Shown here: in pieces, positions 5,965 through 14,240 of the stretch | Position numbering within the stretch: position 1 is the stretch's first letter | How the letters are laid out: every line of letters begins with the position of its first letter | NCBI GenBank assembly: GCA_964487445.1 | Contig: CAZAQG010000011.1 | Location: 1-39,414 of the forward strand | DNA: 39,414 nucleotides | Direction: 5' to 3' | Source of the DNA: BMS3Abin12 sp964487445 | Lineage (GTDB): Bacteria > Pseudomonadota > Gammaproteobacteria > 21-64-14 | The notes under the pieces: generated by a model | The model's input: only the letters and a program-made list of their open reading frames with translations | Databases searched by the model: none | What the model was told of the DNA's origin: nothing | Position numbers and translations under genes: made by a program

Positions 5965-6258
5965 TCAGGGGTCATGCCGGATCGGCAGCTTGCGCAAGTT
6001 CTCCAACTCCTCCTCGGCGCGGCGCGCGCGGCGCCGCAGGCGCGTCGCCTCGCGCTTGGCGCGCAGGACCACGGCAAGGCTCGCCGCGACGCCCAGGACC
6101 GCGCCGGCCACCAGGGCCAGCACGAGCGCCAGGGCCAGAGGGAGATCACGCGTGCCGAAGTAGAAGTTCACCGGAACCGGGCGGGCGTTGAGCACCGCAA
6201 AGCTCAGCGCTGCGGTCACCACCAGCACGAGGACCACGAAACCGAGGATCCGCGTCAT
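5965..6258 (-). CDS. lapA: LapA inner-membrane protein
   Basis: 97 residues with two membrane segments (about 5-23 and 42-64) separated by the conserved NFYFGTRDLPLALAL stretch, followed by a cytoplasmic coiled-coil tail rich in Arg and Glu (RLRRRARRAEEELENL). This is the DUF1049/LapA layout. LapA forms a functional pair with LapB in LPS assembly. It is co-transcribed with lapB and separated from ihfB upstream by a repeat-filled 520-bp gap. Confidence 0.95.
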   Translation of the reverse strand: MTRILGFVVLVLVVTAALSFAVLNARPVPVNFYFGTRDLPLALALVLALVAGAVLGVAASLAVVLRAKREATRLRRRARRAEEELENLRKLPIRHDP

Positions 6259-6356
6259 ACTTCCTCCCTGCCATGAGAACGGGGAGCCTCATTCTAGCAG
6301 TCCGCTCACATCGGGGACGACGCGGGCTGCGGAACCACCTCCATCAAGAAAAACCC

Positions 6357-6756
6357 GTCGGAGAGGCGAGCCCCGTCGACATCGGCAGACAATTTCGATG
6401 CGGTAGAGAATTCAGCGTCGTCGGCCGGGCGCGCCCGGCCCTACAGGGGATTGCGATCACCGGGGCGCACGGGGCGAACCGCCACGGGGCGCCATCCCCT
6501 TGTAGAGCGGGCCGAGGCCCGCCGACGACGTCGGACAATTACCGACCGTGCCCATATCGGCGTCGTCGGCCGGGCGCGCCCGGCCCTACCGGAGCATGCG
6601 GGTGCGCCGGGGGCTATGTCGAACGGCGGCCACGGGCCCAGATCGCGTGGCGGCCGAGGGCCGCGTAGGGCGGGGCTCGCCCCGCCGACACCATCGGACC
6701 GTTTCGATGCGGTGGAAATTCAACGTCGTCGGCCGAGCAAGCCCCGCCCTACCGGG
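6357..6756. repeat. Cluster of REP/BIME-like palindromes between ihfB and lapA
   Basis: Three pairs of inverted REP-like units lie here. Left units (GTAGGGCGGGGCTCGCCCCG type) are at 6357-6380 (degenerate), 6502-6529 and 6665-6692. Right units (GTCGTCGGCCGGGCGCGCCC type) are at 6417-6446, 6562-6592 and 6725-6755. Pairs one and three share a related spacer containing TTTCGATGCGGT. Each unit can fold into a very stable GC-rich hairpin, which may protect or attenuate the ihfB transcript before lapA. No coding region is seen between 6259 and 6780. Confidence 0.85.
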
Positions 6757-6780
6757 AGGCGGCGCCCGTGTTGCGGGTCG

Positions 6781-7092
6781 TCAGGACTCGACGGCGAGAT
6801 CGGCGCCGTTGATGCCGTCGTTGACCCGCTCGCGCAGTTCCTTGCCCGGCTTGAAGTGGGGCACGTACTTGCCGGGCAACTGCACCGAGTCGCCGCTCTT
6901 TGGGTTGCGGCCGATGCGCGGCGGGCGGTAGTGGAGCGAAAAACTTCCGAAGCCGCGGATCTCGATCCGTTGGCCGGTCGCGAGCGCCTGGCTCATCTGC
7001 TCAAGCAGGCTCTTGACGGCCAGTTCGACGTCGCGGTATTTGAGATGGCTCTGCTTACGCGCCAGCGCCTCGATCAGCTCGGATTTTGTCAT
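6781..7092 (-). CDS. ihfB: Integration host factor beta subunit
   Basis: 103 residues from the ATG at 7092, with GGAG close upstream; an upstream extension lacks homology. MTKSELIEALA, then RIEIRGFGSFSLHYRPPRIG and RNPKSGDSV are the hallmarks of IHF/HU proteins, with the DNA-bending beta-arm ending in RNPKTG-like RNPKSG. The rpsA-ihfB order identifies it as the beta subunit. IHF bends DNA sharply and supports sigma-54 promoters, replication initiation and site-specific recombination. Confidence 0.97.
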   Translation of the reverse strand: MTKSELIEALARKQSHLKYRDVELAVKSLLEQMSQALATGQRIEIRGFGSFSLHYRPPRIGRNPKSGDSVQLPGKYVPHFKPGKELRERVNDGINGADLAVES

Positions 7093-7176
7093 TCTCCGGT
7101 ATCCCCTATCCCATACCGACACTACCCGGTACCTGCCGGCGACCGTGCCGCCGGCGATCCTCCCTAAATTTCGATT

Positions 7177-8850
7177 CTATTCGTTCTTCTCCATCTGCTC
7201 CTTGAGGATGTCGCCCAGGCTCGTCATCCCGGAGACCGAAGATCGGTTGTATTCCTGCAACGACTCGGACTCTTCCTGGTGCTCGCGCGCCTTGATGGAG
7301 AGGCTGATAGTGCGGTTCCTGCGGTCGACGCCGATGAACTTCGCCTCGACCTCGTCACCGACCTTGAGTACGGTGCGCGCATCCTCGACCCGATCGCGGG
7401 TCAGCTCCGAGGCGCGCAGGTAGCCTTCGACACCGTCGTCGAGTTCGATGACGGCGCCCTTGGCGTCGACGTCGCGCACCGTGCCCTTGACGACGGAGCC
7501 CTTTTCATGGGAGGCGAGGAAATTGGACATCGGGTCCTTGTCGAGCTGCTTGATGCCGAGCGAGATGCGCTCGCGCTCGGGATCGACGCTGAGCACCACC
7601 GCCTCGATCTCCCCACCCTTCTTGTAGCCGTGGATCGCCTCTTCGCCGGGCACGGCCCAGGAGATATCGGACATGTGCACCAAGCCGTCGATGTCTCCTT
7701 CCAGACCGACGAAGATGCCGAAGTCGGTGATCGACTTGATGTTGCCCACGACGCGGTCGTTCTTGTTGTGGGTCGCGGCGAAGGCCTCCCAGGGATTGGA
7801 CTGGCACTGCTTGATGCCGAGCGAGATGCGCCGGCGATCTTCGTCGATATCCAGGACCAGAACCCCCACCTCGTCGCCCACTTGCACGACCTTGGAGGGA
7901 CTCACGTTCTTGTTCGTCCAGTCCATCTCGGAGACGTGGACCAAGCCTTCGACGCCTTCCTCGATCTCCACGAAGCAGCCGTAGTCGGTGACGTTGGTCA
8001 CCTTGCCGAACAGCCGCGTGCCGACCGGGTAGCGACGCGAGAGGTCGATCCACGGATCCTCGCCGAGTTGCTTGAGGCCGAGCGAGACGCGATTGCGCTC
8101 GCGATCGAACTTGAGCACCTTGACCTCGAGTTCGTCGCCGATGTTGCACACCTCGGAGGGGTGCTTGACGCGCTTCCAGGCCATGTCGGTGATGTGCAGC
8201 AGTCCGTCGATGCCGCCCAGGTCGACGAACGCCCCGTAGTCGGTCAGGTTCTTCACCACGCCCTTGAGGACGACGCCCTCCTGGAGCTTGTCGAGGAGTG
8301 CTTCGCGCTCCGCGGAGTATTCGGATTCGAGCACCGCGCGACGCGAGACCACCACGTTGTTGCGCTTGCGGTCGATCTTGATGACCTTGAACTCGAGGTC
8401 CTTGCCCTCGAGATAGGTGGTGTCGCGGACCGGGCGGATATCCACCAGCGAGCCGGGGAGGAAGGCGCGCACGGTGTCGAGGTCCACGGTAAAGCCGCCC
8501 TTGACCTTGCCGCTGATCTGCCCGGTGACCGTCTCACTCTCCTCGAAGGCCTCCTCGAGGCGGGTCCAGGTGCGCGCGCGCTTGGCCTTCTCGCGCGAGA
8601 GCCGGGTCTCGCCGAAGCCGTCCTCCACAGCGTCCAGGGCGACCTCGATCTCGTCGCCCACGGCGACCTCGAGCACCCCGTCGTCCGTGTAGAACTGGTC
8701 GATGGGGATGACCCCCTCCGACTTCAGCCCGGCGCTGACCACCACCGCGTCGGGCCGGATGTCCACCACCTTGCCGGTGATGATCGAACCCGGCCGCATC
8801 TGCGTGTGTACCAGGCTCTGTTCGAACAACTCCGCGAAACTCTCGCTCAT
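7177..8850 (-). CDS. rpsA: 30S ribosomal protein S1
   Basis: 557 residues, the length of the six-domain proteobacterial S1. Tandem S1 (OB-fold) repeats are clear, for example GVVKNLTDYGAFVDLGGIDG, GKVTNVTDYGCFVEIEEGVE and GNIKSITDFGIFVGLEGDID, each followed by a GLVH(V/M)S(E/D)-type segment. S1 recruits mRNA to the 30S subunit, mainly for transcripts with weak ribosome binding sites. It lies between cmk and ihfB, the conserved gammaproteobacterial order. Confidence 0.98.
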   Translation of the reverse strand: MSESFAELFEQSLVHTQMRPGSIITGKVVDIRPDAVVVSAGLKSEGVIPIDQFYTDDGVLEVAVGDEIEVALDAVEDGFGETRLSREKAKRARTWTRLEEAFEESETVTGQISGKVKGGFTVDLDTVRAFLPGSLVDIRPVRDTTYLEGKDLEFKVIKIDRKRNNVVVSRRAVLESEYSAEREALLDKLQEGVVLKGVVKNLTDYGAFVDLGGIDGLLHITDMAWKRVKHPSEVCNIGDELEVKVLKFDRERNRVSLGLKQLGEDPWIDLSRRYPVGTRLFGKVTNVTDYGCFVEIEEGVEGLVHVSEMDWTNKNVSPSKVVQVGDEVGVLVLDIDEDRRRISLGIKQCQSNPWEAFAATHNKNDRVVGNIKSITDFGIFVGLEGDIDGLVHMSDISWAVPGEEAIHGYKKGGEIEAVVLSVDPERERISLGIKQLDKDPMSNFLASHEKGSVVKGTVRDVDAKGAVIELDDGVEGYLRASELTRDRVEDARTVLKVGDEVEAKFIGVDRRNRTISLSIKAREHQEESESLQEYNRSSVSGMTSLGDILKEQMEKNE

Positions 8851-8936
8851 TCCGATATCTCTGAAGTCCGTACTGGGACGATTTCACCCACCGACCGGGC
8901 CTCGGCCCGGCCACCCTGACCGTAAGCCGGGGGAAG

Positions 8937-9647
8937 TTACAGCAACCCGCGGATGCGCGCCACCACTTCCGCGATCCCCACGCCCGTCGTATCGAGCACG
9001 TGCGCATCCAAAGCCGGCCGCAACGGCGCCACCGCCCGCGCCGCATCGCGTGCGTCGCGCCGGGCGATTTCATCCGAAAGAGCCGCTAGATTAGCACTGA
9101 GCCCTTTCTCTTTCAACTGGTTATAGCGCCGCAGGGCGCGCTCACGGGGGCTCGCGGTGAGGAAGATCTTGAGGGTGGCGCCGGGAAATACCACGCTCCC
9201 CATGTCGCGGCCGTCGGCCACCAGGCCGGGGGGGCGGCAAAATTCCCGTTGGCGTTCGAGGAGCGCCGAGCGCACCTCGGGCAACACCGCCACCCGGGAG
9301 GCCCGTTCGCCGCACGCCTCGGTGCGGATCGCGTCCCCCACGTCGGCCCCGTCGAACAGGATGCGACCCTCGTCCGCCTCCCCCGGTTCGAAAACGACCG
9401 GCAGGTCGCGGGCCAGCGCGGCCAACGCAACGGCGTCGTCGAGCGCAACCCCGCGGCGTTGCGCCGCCAGCGCCACCAACCGGTAGAGGGCGCCGCTGTC
9501 GAGGAAGTGCCAGCCGAGTTCCCGGGCCAGCCGCCGCCCGACGGTGCCCTTGCCGGAACCGCCGGGTCCGTCCAGGGTGATCACGGGAACCGATGTGCCC
9601 GCCTCGTTCGTCTCCAATGCCTGTCTCCGCCGGACGGTGCACCCCAC
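8937..9647 (-). CDS. cmk: Cytidylate kinase
   Basis: CMP/dCMP kinase. P-loop GPGGSGKGT near the N-terminus, then DSGALYRLVALAA (DTGAMYR-type motif), VADGRDMGSVVFPGA (DGRDIGTVVFP-type) and IFLTASPRERALRR are diagnostic. The start is uncertain. GTG at 9647 gives 236 residues, while TTG at 9617 is preceded by GGAG at good spacing and gives an N-terminus nearer to the usual length. It follows aroA by 16 bases or more and precedes rpsA, as in many proteobacteria. Confidence 0.96.
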   Translation of the reverse strand: MGCTVRRRQALETNEAGTSVPVITLDGPGGSGKGTVGRRLARELGWHFLDSGALYRLVALAAQRRGVALDDAVALAALARDLPVVFEPGEADEGRILFDGADVGDAIRTEACGERASRVAVLPEVRSALLERQREFCRPPGLVADGRDMGSVVFPGATLKIFLTASPRERALRRYNQLKEKGLSANLAALSDEIARRDARDAARAVAPLRPALDAHVLDTTGVGIAEVVARIRGLL

Positions 9648-9663
9648 GGGCGCCCGTCCGGGC

Positions 9664-10980
9664 TCAGTCGCCGATCGCCTCGATGCGCAGGCCGACGCCG
9701 GTCGCCGCCGGCACGAATCCGGGGAACGAAGTCTCCACGTTCCGGACGTCGGAGATGGTCACCGGCGTCCGGGTGCGCAGGCCGGCGATCGCGAACGCCA
9801 TCGCGATGCGATGGTCGCCGCGACCGTCCACGACCCCGCCGCGCAGGGCGCCGCCGCGGATGACGACGCCGTCCGCGGTGGGCCGCGCCTCCCCCCCCAA
9901 TGCCTGCAGTCCCTCGGCCATCACCTGGATTCGGTCGCTCTCCTTGACGCGCAACTCGGCGGCACCGGTGAGCACGGTCTCACCCTCGGCGCAGGCGGCG
10001 GCCACGAACAGCGCCGGGAACTCGTCGATCGCGAGCGGCACCAGCTCCGGCGGAATCCGGATCCCGTGCAACGGCGCACCGCGCACCCGCAGGTCGGCGA
10101 GCGGCTCGCCGCCGGCCCGGCGCGGGTTGAGGATCTCGATGTCCGCTCCCATGCGACGCAGAATCTCGATGACCCCGGCGCGGGTCGGATTGACGCCCAC
10201 GTGCTCGAGCAGCAGATCCGAGCCCTCGGCGATGCTCGCCCCGACCAGGAAGAAGGCCGCCGAGGAAAGATCCGCGGGCACGTCGATCTCCCGTCCCTGC
10301 AGCCGGCCCCCACCCTCCAGGCACACGCGCGGGCCATCCACCTCCACCGGGTAGCCGAAACCCGCGAGCATACGCTCGGTGTGATCGCGGGTGGGCGCGG
10401 GTTCGGTGACGCAGGTCCGCCCCTGTGCGTACAACCCGGCGAGCAGCACGCCGGACTTGACCTGCGCGCTCGCCACCGGAAGAGGATAGTCGATGCCGTG
10501 CAACGCCGCCTCACCCGCCAGACGCAGCGGCGCGGTCCCGTCCGGGGCGGTCTCGACCCGCGCCCCCATCGCCGCCAGCGGATCCGTGACCCGGCGCATC
10601 GGACGCCGCGACAACGAGGCATCGCCGGTGAGCACGACCGGGAAGGGCTGACCGGCGAGCAATCCCGCGAGCAGCCGCATGGAGGTGCCGGAGTTGCCGA
10701 CATCCAGGGGGCCGGCGGGCGCGCACAGTCCGTGCAGACCGACCCCGCGGATCGTGACCCGGTCCGCCTGCGGACCCTCGATCGCCACGCCCATGGCGCG
10801 GAACGCGCGCAGCGTGGCCAGGCAGTCGGCCCCTTCGAGGAAGCCGCGGATCGCGGTGTCCCCCTCCGCCACGGCCCCCAGGATCAACGCACGGTGCGAG
10901 ATCGACTTGTCGCCGGGCACCCGCAGGCGCCCCGTCAGGCACCCGCCCGGGTGCACCCGGTAGCCGGGTGCACCGCTCAC
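9664..10980 (-). CDS. aroA: 3-phosphoshikimate 1-carboxyvinyltransferase (EPSP synthase), class II type motifs
   Basis: 438 residues from a GTG that overlaps the tyrA stop (GTGA). Joins shikimate 3-phosphate and PEP. Substrate-binding motifs are GDKSISHR (23-30), GNSGTSMR (95-102), RPMRR (126-130), SAQVK (171-175), RDHTE (198-202) and NPTR. The set GDKS, SAQVK, RDHTE and NPTR is the one used to define class II enzymes, rather than the E. coli-like class I. The glycine in GNSGTS is retained, whereas the CP4 enzyme has alanine at the matching place. It is part of the aromatic block pheA-tyrA-aroA. Confidence 0.97.
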   Translation of the reverse strand: MSGAPGYRVHPGGCLTGRLRVPGDKSISHRALILGAVAEGDTAIRGFLEGADCLATLRAFRAMGVAIEGPQADRVTIRGVGLHGLCAPAGPLDVGNSGTSMRLLAGLLAGQPFPVVLTGDASLSRRPMRRVTDPLAAMGARVETAPDGTAPLRLAGEAALHGIDYPLPVASAQVKSGVLLAGLYAQGRTCVTEPAPTRDHTERMLAGFGYPVEVDGPRVCLEGGGRLQGREIDVPADLSSAAFFLVGASIAEGSDLLLEHVGVNPTRAGVIEILRRMGADIEILNPRRAGGEPLADLRVRGAPLHGIRIPPELVPLAIDEFPALFVAAACAEGETVLTGAAELRVKESDRIQVMAEGLQALGGEARPTADGVVIRGGALRGGVVDGRGDHRIAMAFAIAGLRTRTPVTISDVRNVETSFPGFVPAATGVGLRIEAIGD

Positions 10981-11870
10981 GGCTCCCCGTCCCGCGATCC
11001 ATGCACCAAGCGGTCGCGCGCTGCCTTGGCGTTGCGGAAAATCGCCTCCAGCGCCGCTACGTCGCCGCCGCGTGCCGCCGCGATGAGCCGATCGAGTGCG
11101 GCGCGGAAATCCTCGAGCCGCGCGACGAGGGCCTCGGCGTTGGCCGCGCAGATATCGCGCCACATCACCGGGTCGCTGGAGGCGATGCGCGTGAAGTCGC
11201 GGAATCCGCCGCCGGCGAAGTCGAACAGCTCGGCGGCGTCGGGGCGTTGCGCCATCCAGTCCACGAGCGTGTAGGCGAGCAGGTGCGGCAGGTGGCTGAC
11301 GGCGGCGAACACGGCGTCGTGGTGCGCGGCGTCCATCTTCACGACCTGTGCGCCGCAGGCCTCCCAGAACGCGCCCACGCGGCGCACCGCCGCCGCGTCG
11401 GTCTCCGCGCACGGCGTGAGGACCGTACAGCGGCCGCGGAAGAGATCGGCGCGCGAGGCCTCCACGCCGCTGTGCTCGGCGCCGGCGATCGGGTGGCCCG
11501 GGACGAACGCCGGGAACCGGGGTCCGAGCGCGGCGCGCGCGGCCTCGATCACCGCGCCCTTGACGCTGCCCACGTCGCTGACGAGCGCGCCCTCGGCGAG
11601 CACCGGGCCCACGCGGCGCAGCAGCGCCGCGCACGCGCCGACCGGCGCGGCCAGGACCACCAGGTCGGCGCCCGCCGCGGCGCGCGCCGGATCGGTCTCG
11701 TAGCGTCCGATCACGCCCAGCGCCTGCGCCCGTTGCAGGTGTGCCGGATCGCGCCCGCAGCCGACCACCTCCCGGCAGGTACCGGCGGCGCGCGCCGCAC
11801 GCGCCAGCGAGCCGCCGATCAGGCCGACACCGATCACGCACAGGCGCTCGAACGGTTCGGCGGAATCCAT
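10977..11870 (-). CDS. tyrA: Prephenate/arogenate dehydrogenase
   Basis: 297 residues from ATG 11870; the longer frame upstream overlaps pheA and lacks homology. The NAD-binding loop is GVGLIGGSLARA (14-25). The catalytic His and substrate motifs are VPGHPIAGAEHSGVEA and AAVSHLPHLLAYTL. This is the stand-alone TyrA form without a chorismate mutase domain; the mutase activity sits in PheA upstream. It makes the tyrosine precursor from prephenate. Whether prephenate or arogenate is preferred cannot be read from the sequence with certainty. Confidence 0.95.
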   Translation of the reverse strand: MDSAEPFERLCVIGVGLIGGSLARAARAAGTCREVVGCGRDPAHLQRAQALGVIGRYETDPARAAAGADLVVLAAPVGACAALLRRVGPVLAEGALVSDVGSVKGAVIEAARAALGPRFPAFVPGHPIAGAEHSGVEASRADLFRGRCTVLTPCAETDAAAVRRVGAFWEACGAQVVKMDAAHHDAVFAAVSHLPHLLAYTLVDWMAQRPDAAELFDFAGGGFRDFTRIASSDPVMWRDICAANAEALVARLEDFRAALDRLIAAARGGDVAALEAIFRNAKAARDRLVHGSRDGEP

Positions 11871-11887
11871 GTCGGGGTGCCGGGACG

Positions 11888-12973
11888 TCACAGGCCGGCG
11901 CGCGGGTAGGAACCGAGCACCTTGAACAGCGTGCACTCGGCCTGCAGCTCGGCGAGCGAGCGGGCGAGCGGCTCGTCCTCGGCGTGTCCCAGGATGTCCA
12001 CGAAGAAGACATACTCCCAGAGCCCGCGCCGCGACGGGCGCGACTCGATGCGGGTCATGCCGATGCCGTTGCGCGAGAGCGGCTCGAGCAGCCGCGCCAG
12101 CGCCCCGGGCCGGTTGTGCGTGGAGACCAGCAGCGAGGTCTTGTCGTCACCGCTGGGCGGCACCGGCTGGGGTCCGATCACCAGGAAGCGGGTGGTGTTG
12201 TCCGGCTCGTCCTCGATATTGGCCGCCAACACCTCGAGCCCGTAGAGTTCCGCGGCGCTGTCGCCGGCGATGGCCGCCGCCTGCGCCTCCCCGCGCACCC
12301 GCCGCGCGGCCTCGGCGTTGCTGCTCACCGCGACGCATTCGGCGTTCGGGAGGGTGCGATCGAGCCATCGCCGGCACTGGGCGAGCGACTGTTGATGCGA
12401 ATACACCCGGCGCACGTCGCGCACCTCGCCGGAGGCGGCCAGCAGGTGATGGTGGATGCGAAGCTCGACCTCGCCGCAGATGTGCAACGGCGACTGGAGG
12501 AACCGGTCCAGGGTGTGATGGATCACCCCCTCCGTGGAATTCTCCACCGGCACCACGCCGTAGCGCGCGCCCTGCGCCTCGACCTCGCGGAAGACGTCCT
12601 CGATCGTGGTCAGCGGCACGGTGCGCACGCAGTGGCCGAAGTGCTTGAACGCCGCCGCCTGGGTGAAGGTCCCCTCGGGCCCGAGGAACGCCACCGTGAG
12701 CGTCTCCTCCAGGGCCAGGCAGGCCGAGATCAGCTCGCGGAAGATGCGAAGCAGGTCCTCATCGGGCAGCGGGCCGCGGTTGCGCGCCTGCACCCGGCGC
12801 AGGACCTGCGCCTCGCGCTCCGGACGGTAGAAGCCGTTGTCCACGCCCGAGGCGTGCTTGATGCCCGCAATCTCGCGCGCGCACCCGGCCCGCTCGCCGA
12901 TCAGCGCCTGAATTTGCTCATCCAGGGAATCGATGCGCGCACGGATCTCCCGGAGTCTTTGTTCTTCGCTCAC
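11888..12973 (-). CDS. pheA: Bifunctional chorismate mutase / prephenate dehydratase (P-protein)
   Basis: 361 residues from GTG 12973, just inside the region of homology. Residues 1-90 are an AroQ chorismate mutase (RLREIRARIDSLDEQIQALI...). Residues about 92-275 are prephenate dehydratase (VAFLGPEGTFTQAAAFKHFG, VPVENSTEGVIHHTLDRF, DNTTRFLVIG). An ACT regulatory domain follows (TSLLVSTHNRPGALARLLEP and the ESRPSRRGLWEYVFFVD motif), so feedback by phenylalanine is likely. It leads the pheA-tyrA-aroA run. Confidence 0.97.
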   Translation of the reverse strand: MSEEQRLREIRARIDSLDEQIQALIGERAGCAREIAGIKHASGVDNGFYRPEREAQVLRRVQARNRGPLPDEDLLRIFRELISACLALEETLTVAFLGPEGTFTQAAAFKHFGHCVRTVPLTTIEDVFREVEAQGARYGVVPVENSTEGVIHHTLDRFLQSPLHICGEVELRIHHHLLAASGEVRDVRRVYSHQQSLAQCRRWLDRTLPNAECVAVSSNAEAARRVRGEAQAAAIAGDSAAELYGLEVLAANIEDEPDNTTRFLVIGPQPVPPSGDDKTSLLVSTHNRPGALARLLEPLSRNGIGMTRIESRPSRRGLWEYVFFVDILGHAEDEPLARSLAELQAECTLFKVLGSYPRAGL

Positions 12974-13007
12974 CCGACCCGCCCCCCGGACGCCACGCAG
13001 CGTCGGA

Positions 13008-14180
13008 TCAGCCCCCGTTGAGCGCCCGCACCGCCAGCACCCCCTCGATGGAGCGGATCTCCGCCAAGGTGGATTCCGGGATGGGCGCATTCACGTCGAC
13101 CAGATTATAGGCCACCTCGCCGCGCGACTTGTTCAACATGTCCAGGATGTTGAGATCGGAGTCGGCGAGCGCCGTGGAGATCTGCCCGACCATGTTGGGG
13201 ACGTTGCTGTTGACCACCGCCAAGCGGAAACCCTCGGTACGCGGCATGGCCACCTCCGGAAAATTCACGGAGTTGCGCACGATACCGTGTTCCAGATAGT
13301 CGCGCACCTCATCGACCACCATCACCGCGCAGTTCTCCTCCGCCTCCCGGGTGGACGCCCCGATGTGCGGCAAGGCGATCACACGCTCGTGGTGCAGCAG
13401 GTCGCGGTGCGGGAAATCGCAGACGTAGGCGTGGACGCGCCCGGTGTCGAGCGCTTCGAGGATCGCCGCGTTGTCGACGATCCCGTCGCGGGCGAAGTTC
13501 AGCACCACCGCCCCGTCCTTCAGGATCTTCAGCCGTTCCGGGTCGATCATGTTGCGGGTCGACTCGGTCAACGGGGTATGGAACGTCACGAAGTCCGAGC
13601 ACGCCAGCAGGTCGTCGACGCTCGTCCCCTGCCGCACTTGCGAGGAGAGCTGCCAGGCCCGTTGCACGGTGATGTCCTGATCGTAGCCGATCACCTTCAT
13701 GCCGAGCGCGATCGCGGTGTTGGCCACCCGCACGCCGATCGAGCCGAGACCGATCACCCCGAGCGTGCGCCCCGGCAGTTCGAAGCCCACGAACTGCTTC
13801 TTTCCGGCCTCCACCTGTCGGCGCAGGGCGGCGTTGTCGCCCTGCAACCCGCGGGCGAACGCCCAGGACCTGCAGACGTTGCGCGCCGCCAGCAGCATCC
13901 CCGCGATGACCAGTTCCTTGACCGCGTTGGCGTTGGCGCCGGGCGCGTTGAACACCGCCACGCCGCGGTGCGTCAGGCGCTCCACCGGAATGTTGTTGAC
14001 GCCGGCACCGGCGCGCCCGACCGCCTCGAGCGTATCGGGCAGGTCCAGTTCGTGCAGGTTGAACGAGCGCAGCAGGATCGCGTCCGGGCGGCGGATCTCG
14101 GAGGCCACCTCATAGCGGTCCCGGGGCAGCCGATCCAGACCGGCGCCGGAGAGGTTGTCGAGCGTGAGGATCTTGAACAT
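13008..14180 (-). CDS. serA: D-3-phosphoglycerate dehydrogenase with ACT domain
   Basis: 390 residues. NAD site GVIGLGSIGVRVANTA, catalytic Arg in NFARDGIVDN, and the catalytic His in ALPHIGASTREAEENC. A short C-terminal ACT domain starts near residue 318 (RLAVVNSNVPNMVGQISTAL), consistent with allosteric control by serine. It catalyses the first step of phosphoserine synthesis and directly follows serC, the second step, so the pathway is clustered. Confidence 0.97.
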   Translation of the reverse strand: MFKILTLDNLSGAGLDRLPRDRYEVASEIRRPDAILLRSFNLHELDLPDTLEAVGRAGAGVNNIPVERLTHRGVAVFNAPGANANAVKELVIAGMLLAARNVCRSWAFARGLQGDNAALRRQVEAGKKQFVGFELPGRTLGVIGLGSIGVRVANTAIALGMKVIGYDQDITVQRAWQLSSQVRQGTSVDDLLACSDFVTFHTPLTESTRNMIDPERLKILKDGAVVLNFARDGIVDNAAILEALDTGRVHAYVCDFPHRDLLHHERVIALPHIGASTREAEENCAVMVVDEVRDYLEHGIVRNSVNFPEVAMPRTEGFRLAVVNSNVPNMVGQISTALADSDLNILDMLNKSRGEVAYNLVDVNAPIPESTLAEIRSIEGVLAVRALNGG

Positions 14181-14240
14181 CGTCGCAATGTCCCGTCACT
14201 GAAAGCGTGGTTGCCCGCGCGCAGGGCCGGCGGCGGGCGC

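Noticed and set aside
5976..6149. Longer start for lapB
   Set aside because: The extra residues are Arg/Trp-rich reading of lapA in another frame; the LapB membrane anchor begins at 5963.
6259..6780. Open frames in the ihfB-lapA gap
   Set aside because: They are made entirely of palindromic REP units and their spacers and show no protein-like conservation pattern.
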